Positions 40,250 through 50,933 of a DNA stretch of 64,000 bases are shown one piece after another; the first letter of the stretch is position 1, and every line of letters begins with the position of its first letter. This stretch comes from Dreissena polymorpha (lineage: Eukaryota > Mollusca > Bivalvia > Myida > Dreissenidae): contig NC_068362.1 in the NCBI RefSeq assembly GCF_020536995.1, forward strand, positions 436,394 to 500,393, in the 5' to 3' direction. The position numbers and the translations under genes are program-made. The notes beneath the pieces were generated by a model that worked only from the letters and a program-made list of their open reading frames with translations, searched no databases and was not told the origin of the DNA.

Positions 40250-42196
40250 TGGTCTTACCATGCGGAAAGCAAAGTGTTAATGATAATGAAATGTTTAAAA
40301 AATGGTATCAAGATCAATTTAAATGAAGGCATGCAGGGCATAGTTACCAATACCATTGTAATAAATGAACAAGTACGTAGATCAATTAAATGAACAGAAT
40401 GTATCAACAACCTGTAGGACATGGAAGGTTATTGTTTTTAACGTCAAAGCGTAATATAATTTTGCATAATTTAGTATTAACAAATAATCTAGCTCTACAA
40501 AATGATTTTAAATTGTTAGAAACAAGAAAAGTGGCATGTATTTCTCCTCCTTTTGTATGAATATTAACATATGTACTCTAAATGTTAAAGGGCTAAATAA
40601 CAAAGACAAACACACTTAAATTTTCAAATGGTTAGACGAAAAAAGTCTTTTACAGGAAAATCACATCACACAGACATTTGCACAAACATTGAAAAGTGCA
40701 TGGGACGGAGATATTTATCTTAGCGGACAACATACAAATAAACAAGGCATCACTTTACTGATCAAAAGTAATACAGGAATAACAGTGGATAACTTGAAAG
40801 AAATAATAATTGGCAGACAAGCAAGTATAGATATAACAAGCAAATTTGTTGAATTGATATCCCCCGCCAATATGCTGCTGGACACTAAAGTGTTTTATTT
40901 GACACTCAAAAAAGCATTTTTTTCAAGATAAAAAGGGCCATAACTCCATTATTAACAGATAATGTACAATGCCATTTGGCGTGCATTATTATCTTATCAA
41001 TAAATATACTCATACCAAGTATCAATGAAATCCGCCAAAGCACTTCCAAGATATGGCTGCCGACACACAAACAAATGCATTTTTTCAAGATACAAAGGGC
41101 CATAACTCCATTATTAACAGATGGTGTACAATGCCATTTGGTGTGCATTATCCTCTTATCCATATATATACTCATACCAAGTTTCAATGAAAACCACCAA
41201 AGCACTTCCAAGATATGGCTCCGGATACAAAAGTACCTATAGTAAAAAGCATTTTTTCAAGATAATAAGGGCCATAACTCTGTTTTTAACAGATAGATGG
41301 TATTCAATGCCATTTGGCGTGCATCATCCTCTTATGCATATATATACTCATACCAAGTTTCAATGAAATCTGCCGAAGCACTTCCAAGATATGGCTCCGA
41401 ACACAAAAGTGCCTGTAGTAAAAAGCATTTTTTCAAGATACAAAGGGCCATAACTCTGTTTTTAACAGATGGTGTATGATTCCATTTGGCGTGCATCATC
41501 CTGTTATGCATATATATAGACACATACCAAGTTTCAATGAAATCCGCCAAAGCACTTCCAAGATATGGCTCCGGACACAAAAGTGCCTATAGTAAAAAGT
41601 ATTTTTTCAAGATGCAAAGGGCCATAACTCTGTTTTTAACAGATTGTGTACAATGCCATATGGCGTGCTTCATCCTCTTATGCATATATATACTCATACC
41701 AAGTTTCAATGAAATCCGCCAAAGCACTTCCAAGATATGGCTCCAAACACAAAAGTGCCGGCCAGACGGACAGCTGGACGGACGGACAACGCCGAAATAA
41801 TATCCCTCCGCCTCTGGCGCGGGATAATAATACACGAAACACAATTAACATTAATAAACGTTTACGGCCTGAATATAGATGAATCCAAATTTTATGAAAC
41901 ATTACATTCCAATAAAATAAATAACAAAGATAAAAACATTTTAGTTGGAGGTGATATCAATATTGTTCTTAACGCATAATTAGAGATAAAAATAATGGAA
42001 ATCTTTATACTCACTCAAAAATAGGAACATTTTGAATAACATAGTTGAAAACTACAATTTGATGGCATAATACTTTGTGCACGGGCACAGCATGTTGAAC
42101 ACAATGAAAACAATACAAAATACTTTGCAAACAATGAAAAACTTACAAACGAACAAAAAACTAGACAGAAACTAGCAGTTGATGGCAAAGACATTG
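40250..42196 (+). mobile_element. L1-like LINE copy 2, split by one tandem-core element
   Basis: Same family as copy 1, lying directly behind it; pieces 40250-40835 and 41830-42196. It has the matching 5' leader (GTTAATGATAATGAAATG), endonuclease motifs (SAWDGDIYLSGQHTNKQGI, TLINVYGLNIDESKFYETL, ILVGGDINIVLNA), and then a deletion that joins ENYNL to GIILRARAQHVEHNE at about 42062. It ends in the linker (VDGKDI). No RT remains. Confidence 0.78.
40836..41829 (+). mobile_element. Tandem-core element, five units of about 165-178 bp, in L1-like copy 2
   Basis: Starts ACAAGCAAATTTGTTGAATTG, then ATATCCCCCGCCAATATGC. Units start near 40918, 41083, 41258, 41428 and 41605, each with CAAAGGGCCATAACTCTG, ACAGATGGTGTACAATGCC, CTCATACCAAGTTTCAATG and ACTTCCAAGATATGGCTCC. 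The end is GACGGACAGCTGGACGGACG and TATCCCTCCGCCTCTGGCGC then GGGATAATA. Frames of 60-104 codons here are by-products of the units. Confidence 0.88.
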
Positions 42197-42199
42197 CTT

Positions 42200-43440
42200 T
42201 ATAATAATAAGCTAAAAATGGGGGTCACCAGTGAAAACGAAAAGTTCCCGCTTTACAATCAAGGTTACCCCCCCCCCCCCTTTTCCAGAAACGCCATACT
42301 GAATTTGAGATTTTTATATGTGAGCATTAAGATGAGCTAAATGTTCAAAAATTATTATAAAAAGATAAAAAAAAGAGGAAAAGCCTATAATAAACCCATA
42401 AACATACATACATATCATATATCATGTGTGAGATGGAACCTACTCAGTGCAGTAAGATTTGCTAACCTTGTTTGAAATAGCACGTGAAATGCGTTCTTCT
42501 ATAAATAAGACTTGAAAATGTTACAGGGAAATAAGAACATTAATAATTAAGTAACAAGGCACATATAATCATTCAATCAAACGCGTTTAAAGAAAAATAG
42601 ATTTATCAATGTATCAATGACTAGTGATACTAGTGATATTAAACATTAAACTTATTATGACAAACAAAACAAATACACGACTGTCGTGGTAGTTCTTTGA
42701 AGAACTTCGACTGGTTGGAATAAGTGTCTCCAAAAGACGCTTGGAGTTGGTGACCCTGGGCTGACCGTCAAAGTTATTCATTATAAAAATGTTCTTGAGA
42801 CCATCGTGTTCAAAGATCATTTTAAGATGCATAAGGTCGAGTCCAGAGCCAGCTATAATGTTTATGTTGTGGCAGCATTGAACACATGACTGTAAACAAG
42901 AACACTCAGTGACTGCAAGTTCCTAGCTTTTTTACGGGTTGAATTTGAGTCCATAATCTGTCTGGTTTCATTTTCCTCCTGCACAGGTAATCAGCATACA
43001 ATGTATCACTGAAATGTTGAAGTTGATATTTGACTAGTACATGTTGTTATATTCAGACAGGTTCATAAGATCATCAATAAGTTTCAGTCGAACAAAATTA
43101 TGCACAATTGCAAATTGTGTGTGAATAATTTTAACCATTTGTATTTATTAAAATAAAAATATTTGGTCTTTTCTTATTAATTTGGCTTCAATAAGCCTTC
43201 TCAAAGTTGTTTCTATAAATTGACAACATTTTCTTCAAGTTATTTAACAAAATAATTATATACAGATGTCAAATACACAAGCACTTGTATAGGAGTAAGA
43301 ACTGATATTAGTGTTTCATGAGAAGTGTGCAGTGCTCACTCTGGCCTTCACTGTGTGAAATGATCCATTATGATATGCGTCATCGTTTTTATTTATTCAG
43401 ACATTCACGACATAGCATGTCATTACTAGTATTTTATATA
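42200..43440. other. Intergenic, no supported gene
   Basis: AT-rich with a short poly-C tract near 42270. No exon-like island or element ends seen. Confidence 0.4.
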
Positions 43441-43735
43441 TTAAAGGGATCTTTTCACGCTTTGGTTAATTGACAAAATTGAAAAAAGTTGTTTCAGATT
43501 CGTAAGTTTTCGTTTTAGTTATGATATTTGTGAGGAAACAGTAATACTGAACATTAACCATGCTCTAATATAGCCATTATATGCATCTTTTGACGATTTT
43601 AAAACCTAAAAATTATAAAGCGTTGCAACGCGAAACGATTGAATAATTTGGAGAGTTCTGTTTTTGTCGTTAAATTTTGTGAAACTACGAAGATTGCTTA
43701 TATAACGTATAAAATACGTCCAGAATGTGTACTCG

Positions 43736-43823
43736 GCGGAATAGCTCAGTTGGCTAAAGCGTTTTTACTTCAGGACTCTGGCAGGACTCCAGGGGTCACT
43801 GGTTCGAAACCTGCTCCGGGCAA
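43736..43823 (+). ncRNA. tRNA-derived segment with A and B boxes
   Basis: TAGCTCAGTTGG (43742-43753) fits the A box and GGTTCGAAACC (43801-43811) fits the B box, 47 bp apart, as in tRNAs with a long variable arm. The 3' side ends CTGCTCCGGGCA, but the 5' acceptor strand (GGCGGAA) no longer pairs well with it. It is therefore read as a tRNA-derived repeat core and not as a working tRNA gene. Confidence 0.65.
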
Positions 43824-43912
43824 TGTTCTTTTCCTTTTTTTAATTTTTTTCTTGATTTTTTACTGGAGCTTTTACGATCCAATGTTTACATTTATCAATA
43901 TAAAGCATTTAA

Positions 43913-44190
43913 CAGGGGTGTCAATTGGCCAAAATCTAAAATCCTGAAAATGAGCTTATCGTTTGGGGACAAGAGCAAAAAAGGGTTAATAATTCATGTA
44001 CCTTTGTTAACTTTTGGTTATAACTTTGTAAACATTATGTTAAAGTAAAATAAAATGTGTTTAAGTTGACATTTTGTGATAATAATCTTAAAATTCCAGA
44101 AAAAATCCTCTGATTTATATCAATATCAAATTTGGTCCTTCAGGGCAAAAATCCTGATTTCAGGAATAATCCTGAACTTTGACACCCCTG
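43913..44190. mobile_element. hAT-like MITE nested in the tRNA-like TIR element
   Basis: 278 bp with perfect 12-bp ends, CAGGGGTGTCAA and TTGACACCCCTG. Flanked by ATTTAA at 43907-43912 and 44191-44196. The terminal sequence is of the hAT type, but only 6 bp of duplication are visible where 8 would be usual. Confidence 0.8.
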
Positions 44191-44510
44191 ATTTAATGAA
44201 TAAGTTAAAAAAATGCCAACATCTGTGAAAAGGCCCCTTTAAACCCCTTTAAACTGGATTAATAAGTAAGTGTAAACACCACATATCCAGTAGGGATAAT
44301 ACATGTATTTGGTATTAGCATTTGGATGAAGAATGTATATATATAGATGATCACACAAAAAGTATATCATTTTCAGAATAGTAATTTTTGTATTTGGGAC
44401 ACAATATACTTTTTTGTTGTTTGTTTGAGGAAAACATCAATACTCGGTCATAAAATTCAAATATGCTGTCCTTGATTTCCATGCATTTACAACACAACTT
44501 TTTCGGCTAG

Positions 44511-44683
44511 ATTGAACTTTACTGGTACGCAGTTGTTTACCACTATCGACAAAGCGGGGGTTTGGGGGCGGTAGCCCCCGATACTAAGGAAATATATAGG
44601 ATAATAAGGTGTTGCGTAAGTTATGTGTTAAGGGTTAGGGTACGCTGTTTGATGTTAAGTGTTGCGTACCGGTAAAGTTCAAT
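44511..44683. mobile_element. Short MITE with 20-bp ends
   Basis: ATTGAACTTTACTGGTACGC (44511-44530) is inverted at 44664-44683 with one mismatch. The inside has a GC hairpin (GGGGGCGGTAGCCCCCG). Non-coding. It lies just before the LINE at 44815. Confidence 0.75.
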
Positions 44684-44814
44684 TGTCCCACTTTTTCCTT
44701 ACATGGCACGTTTTCTTTTTCAAAATGAAAGCAAATATGAGCCTAATTATGTGGTAAAAATCACTGACAGGGTGCACTTTTCCTACAAAATCTTTTTTAC
44801 TCCAATTATGAATA

Positions 44815-47800
44815 ATGAAACTGTTATACTTGAAAAAAATCTATGTACCTTACTGTTCCGAGCTTTGTGTTGATAGCAAAACATTAAACATTTTTAAGTG
44901 TAACGATATTATACTTGTGCAAGAACATTGGCTATTTCAGTCTCAAATTGATCTCTTAAGTGAAGTTCACGAAAACATAAACTCTGTTGGAAAAGGTACA
45001 GATTACAATGACCCATTATTGCCTACACAGCTTCCGCGAGGTTTTGGCGGGGTAGGTGTTTTATGGAAGAAAGAACTTGATCCAAAAGTGACCGTGCTTG
45101 ACGACGGAGGAAACAGAATTCAATGCCTGCAACTTTCTAACTTCAAGGACAATAAGTCATAGTGTCTGTATACATGCCCTGTCGGGGGTTGAGCGGTAAT
45201 GTGACCGAGTTTTGCGATTGTGTGGACCAGATAAGGGAAATCATTTTAAAATATAACTCTGACAATTATATCCTTTTGGGCGGCGACTTTAACGAAAATC
45301 TTGGAGGGGCTCATGGATCTAGAAGACTTAATTACTTGAAAGAACTGGTAAATGACTTTGATCTTAAATTTGAGAATTCCGGGGAAACATACCTTGACCC
45401 TCGAGGCAATGAGTGCACCGAGATAGACTTTTTTCTGTACAATGTGCCATCAGTGCTAATCACTTCAAGAAAGGTCGTACTTAACGACCTGCGGACAAAT
45501 ACATCGGATCACTATCCTATAAAGGTTGAACTTTTGTGTAATTTTACTTTAAATATAAAGCCAGAAGAGAGCGTAATAAGCACTAGGGTGAACTGGAGAA
45601 CTATTGATAAACACGTATATTCCATTAGGGTCAAGGACGGTCTCGCAACCCTAGAAACTGAAATTGATGATGATAATGTCGAGGAGGTTGTTAAAGATTT
45701 CTGTGAGCTTATGAGTGAATCTGCGTCAAATCTTGCCAGTAGAAGGAAACCGTTTAATTCTAAACCTAAGTTAAAGGTGTGGAACCCAGAAATTAGAGAC
45801 AATGTCATGAACATGAAAAATGCATACAAAGCTTGGAAGCGGGCGGGTAGACCGCGTGGAGAGAGTAGTTTATTAACTGAAAAGAACTTGGCTAAGAGGG
45901 CACTACGATCCAGTGTTAGGCAGGCAATTGCGAAAAAAGACTATGAACTAAAACAGAAGATAATTGAAAGCAGGAAATATGACTCTAGAACAATTCATAA
46001 GCTAGTGAATAGCCAACGTAACAAGCAGGGCAGGTTTATTACTGATTTATACGTAGGTAACCAACGGTACCAAGAAGATAAAATTTTATGTGGTTTTCAT
46101 GATCATTTTGAAGCTCTTGGGCAACAGGCTGCCAATGACCTTTTCGACAATGTATATGATGAAATCGTCAATATTGAATACGAACTGACTGTGAATATGA
46201 ACCGCAATCAATACGTCCAACCTGTAACTAAAATTGAACTTGAAAAAGCAGTTAAAAGTCTGAATACTGGTAAAGCGCCTGATGTTTACAACATGTCAGT
46301 CGAACATTTATTGAACTGTGAAGACAGCACCTTTGAGTATCTTTTAAAGGTTGTATCCCATGTATTTGCTAGTGGACTGTTTCCTGCGGCTTTGAAGAGA
46401 GGTGTGGTGACTCCCATTTTCAAAAACAAAGGTGAACCCAATGTTTCAGGGAACTATAGGGGCATAACAATTCTACCGGTGATTGGCAAGGTCATTGAAG
46501 CAATACTGCGTGATAGGATAGCACCAAACATAAAGAGCAGCCAGAATATATTCCAACGGGGCTTCACTAAGAACTCTTCACCACTAAATTCAGCTTTTAT
46601 AGTAGAAGAACTGTATCGAGAATGTCATGACAATAGATCCGAAATGCATTTGATCTTTCTGGACGCGAGATCTGCGTTTGATGTTGTAGACCACAAACAC
46701 CTTATGCGACGACTGGGTCACATTGGAGTATACGACAAACACTGGTCCCTAATCGATAGCTTCCATAGGGACTCCACTAGTGCAGTTAAGTGGAAGGGGC
46801 GTGTCTCGGCTGAGTTCAGTGTTCAGCAGGGCGTTAGGCAGGGTGGAGTACTGAGCACCGACCTATACAAGGTCTACGTTAACCCGCTGCTTGATCGCCT
46901 ACAAGAAGCCAGGGTGGGATCCACTATTGGTGACGTCAAATGTTCGGCCAGTGCTTGTGCGGACGATATATGCTTATGTGCCGAAACGGCCAATGAAGCG
47001 CAGGAACTGTTAAACATTTCAGCAGAATTCGCCAATATGGAGCGATACCTGTTACAGCCTACCAAGAGCGTGCATATCCATGTTAGTCACCAACGTAAAA
47101 AGGGCGTGTCTACTCCCCTCTTCATGCACAATGACGAAATTCCATCTGTGCAAAGAGCTATACATCTCGGTATTATACGAACTGAATCTATGCTGAACAA
47201 CCAAAAAGCTAATGTGGATGAAAATTTAAAAAAGCAAGAAGGAAAGCATATAGTATATTCGGTAGTGGTTACAAAGGGCAAGCGGGACTAAATGTACTGT
47301 CCATTATTCATCTTTACAAATCTTATGTTCTTCCCGTGCTTTTATATGGATTGGAACTGTTATTACCTCCTGAACGCATTATAAACTGTCTCGAAGCATT
47401 CCAAAGAAAGTTTGTTAAAGAAATTCTAAGACTACCAGACAACACAGCCAATGCGGCAGTATATCTTCTATCCGGACTTTTACCGATCGAAGCACAAATT
47501 CACATACAGGCACTGACCTTCTTACATACTATATGCTCGCAAGATAGAAACAGTATTGAGTGGGCGCTACTTGTACGTCAGATTAGCTTAAAATCAGTTG
47601 ACAGCTCATCCTGGTTCATACAAGTTCAGCATATAATGTGGAAGTACGAGTTGGGGACTGTTGCTGACTTAGCTGACAACACACCCAAGAAGGGAAAATG
47701 GAAGACACGTGTACTCAAGGCGGTTCATAGCTACTGGAGTGATCAAATAGACAGTTTAACACCCTTATATTCCACATTGTTTTTCCTGAGACAAGATAAG

Positions 47801-48673
47801 TATGTGCCTGGTAAGATTCTCCCTTTGCTCTCATTGGAATATACGGCCAGAGAGTCAGAACGGTTAAAAACAAAGGTACGGTTACTCACAGGGACTTACA
47901 TGCTCCAAACAAAACGTAAGAACTTTAACCAGTATGACATAAACCCAACATGTCAGATGTGTGGTGAAGAGAACGAAACCGCAGAACATTTTGTGCTCAA
48001 GTGTAGTGCCCTACATAGTGTTAGACAGTCAATTATGGTAGACATAGAACGTCAGTGAGGGGGCGATAACAGAGACTTCATTTAATACTTTACCCGTAGA
48101 CGAACAGCTCTACATACTCATCAACAGTTGGCCAACTTTAAAGACTTTCCTGAAAAACCATTTGTCTACAGAATTTCACGAGTTTGAGAAGCATTGTGGA
48201 CGGTTGTTGTACGGTCTGGACAGGACGCGTCAGTTGCTCTTGGTGACCAATGCAAGCCAGCGACCACCCCGTACCAAACACACACAAAAAAAAAACTAAA
48301 GAAGGGCATAATTCTTAATTAAACTGGCAATAGTGTTTATTGGGTATTTTTATTCAAGGCAATACAATTCTAATGTATGTACAGAAGCACTCTCCGACCT
48401 TCCGTAAATTCATTTAATGATTTATTTTTATTTTTATCTCATTTAATATTTTAACAACTAATGAAAAATCGCGCGTACAGTTCTAAGTCGCATATATTCG
48501 CGATTAGTGGATAGACTTATATTCTAGTGAAAGGTGTGTGATTTAAGGAGTGAATAGTGTGAACGTGTAATACAGAGTGTTTATATTCGGTGGAGGATTA
48601 TTCACTGTCTACAAACGATTGTTTGGTTCCTCTACAAAGGGGGTTCAAGAAGAACACAGAACAGAACAGAACA
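44815..48673 (+). mobile_element. Nearly whole EN-RT LINE
   Basis: An EEP endonuclease begins near the left edge (DIILVQEHWLF; GFGGVGVLWKKELD; NYILLGGDFNENLGG; NTSDHYPI) and is followed by an RT. RT blocks are TGKAPDVYNMSVEHLL, YRGITILPVIGKVIE, FLDARSAFDVVDHKHLMRR, SVQQGVRQGGVLSTDLYKVY and the catalytic CADDICLCAE (about 46960). A C-terminal zinc knuckle, CQMCGEENETAEHFVLKC, lies near 47950, and coding ends with a TAA about 48297. Three frameshifts break it: near 45155 (FKDNK to VIVSVYMPCRG), near 47233 and near 48055. The first endonuclease residues are missing or diverged, so the 5' end may be cut. The 3' end carries ACAGAACAGAACAGAAC (to 48673), a short-repeat tail as in I-type LINEs. Exact clade not assigned. 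Confidence 0.85.
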
Positions 48674-48674
48674 T

Positions 48675-50930
48675 GGCATTCCTTTCTTGAAAAGTTGAAG
48701 ACTCTTCTTTACGTGATGGGTTTTGCCGTACGATAACCCGTTCACATGGCTACAGTCATCACACAAGCATAAATCCACTTTATCACCTTTTACTTCTCAC
48801 CAACAATATAAAATGTTGTAAGTGACACGGGTTCTAAACGTTATTCTTCACAGTGGTCAAAATTTTCAACCGTTTGACATCGTATTTCCAGGAATCTTTT
48901 TTTTCCATAAATATCAACACTGCCATGCATTAGTTGACGTTTATCATTAACTCCAGTCACATTAATATGAACAATAATAACACTTTTATTAATCGTTCTC
49001 TTTCAATATAGCAAATTGCTTTTTCTTTAAACGACCAATCTGTCGATACAATGTCGGCCATATTTGTTGTCATTGTATTTGGCGGATCCTACATTTAGTA
49101 TTTCATAGCGTATTTATAGAATATTCGTAGTTTTCTGCACATTCCCGGATAACGTTCGGGTTGACGGATATGTTCGAAAGAAGGAGATATTGCACGAAGT
49201 TCATTAGAGTGCTAATACCTTAAAAAATGTATCAGAAAAAATCTTCTTACTGTCTCGTTACATTCGTATATTTTCGACCTTGACCGTCAAGTGAGGAACT
49301 TATTCTCGCATGAATATGCAAACAATAATAAAAACTATGCCGTACCCAATGCTTAGGAATTTTGCTTCAATAATATTTTTTTACACGTTTTATGACACTG
49401 TCATATTATATAGTGGTGTTCTGTATTCACAATGCGGGTTATTGAGAACTTCTTTGCATGGACCTATTTGTTTGTATAGGTCCCTCTTCTTTGATAGCGC
49501 ACGAATGACCGCCAAGTGGTAAATTGGACTTTTCCAAATTCATTCATTCGTGGTTGTTTTGGCAGCCAGCCAAGTCAGCTCATCTAAAAAAACCGTGTTG
49601 AATTCTATGGCCTAGGGGCTTCGCCCCAGGCCAAAAACGAGCATTGCGTGTAGCGTTAAATATATGATAACAAACCACATCTTGCTTTGAAATTTGGGCT
49701 ATTGTTATAAGGAACATAATTTTTTATGTGATAACTTTATTTTTCGAAATATTGTACTAATATTCTTTGAATATGAGCGTTTTTGTGCTTTTTAGCGAGT
49801 TTTTTTAGTCTACATATTACAGTATTGTAACATAGTCGTTATTTTTATTTTATGTCAGAGTATATATAATTGTTGTACTAAATTAATTGATTTGTTTCAA
49901 AGCGTTTGATGTTTCGTCACATTATTACTGTAGAATTTTTATTAAGATTATTGTGGACTTTGTATAAACCTATATAGGTACAGAAAGTGTTTGTTGTCAT
50001 ACGGTTTTAATTTACTTTCACGGATGACCTTTTTGTTACATATGATAATGATCTTTTGAATAACATCACTAGTTATATTAGCTATTAAAATTGTGTTCAG
50101 GCCATGTTAAGTGTGTCAAAGGTTTCAATTAAACAATGTGATACAATTAAACATGCCAAGAATAGATAATATCGTAAAATGTTGGAAAACTCATTGAAAT
50201 CTGCATACCCGGTAACCTGAAAGTATGCAGTTAAATAAACGAATTATGGTTTTGGAAAACTAAAATATGTTCATCAGACAAAAATACAATCGAAATGAAT
50301 TTCAATCAAAAGTTGTTGTTGTTCTTCGAACGGCTGTAAGACATCATTTTAACAATGCTTTTTATTATCTGTTTAGATGACAGCGCACAGCCTTAAATAG
50401 AAATCTTTTTTTTCTAAAGCCTGTCTCATACCAGTTGATAACGAGTATTCTTTATCGCCAATAATTTAAAATGTTTAAGTTAAACATGTTCAACATTGTC
50501 GAAATAATGTTGTTTTTAGGTCCGTTACTTATATTTCATAATGTGGCAGCCGCTAATGACCGAAAACACTAGAACATTATCAAACACGGACAATAAGAAA
50601 GGAGCATTTGAAACCATGAATAAATAATACGTAATATTTGAATCGATAATCACGCAGTATGTTATTACGTCAAGAAATTTGAAAAAAAATACTATGATAG
50701 AAATCATTTAAATTTCTGCGTTAAGGCTGGAAGCATGGCCATCATGGTATAAGATAATTGACCACGCTATGGTATTACACTGCTGTTCCTGGTGCCTTAA
50801 GTGTATCAGAAATATACGTTCGTTCGCGTTGTCACATAACGACACATTTCTTAAATGGAACACAGATAAGGAGGTGAACTAGCTCGCCGATTTTGTCAAA
50901 GTTTTGAGTTTTTTCATCCAGCGAAGGGAG
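48675..50930. other. Upstream region of the Ly6 gene, no other gene
   Basis: Mostly unique AT-rich sequence. It holds a perfect small hairpin at 49609-49632 (GGCCTAGGGGC, loop TTC, GCCCCAGGCC) next to a partial arm of foldback element F at about 49655-49760. Confidence 0.45.
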
Positions 50931-50933
50931 TGC

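Larger units (their letters stand above)
43441..44242. mobile_element. TIR element carrying a tRNA-like Pol III promoter, with a nested insertion
   Basis: Ends TTAAAGGGATCTTTTCACG and TGTGAAAAGGCCCCTTTAA are inverted with a few mismatches. Inside lies a tRNA-like segment at about 43736-43823. A separate element (43913-44190) is inserted near the right end. No protein-coding frame is recognisable. It could be a MITE that captured a SINE, or a chimeric family. Confidence 0.75.

Noticed and set aside
40906-41902. Many 60-104-codon frames on both strands
   Set aside because: All follow the core units of the tandem-core element and repeat with its period.
43736-43823. A working tRNA gene
   Set aside because: A and B boxes are present, but the acceptor stem does not pair and the segment lies inside a TIR element.
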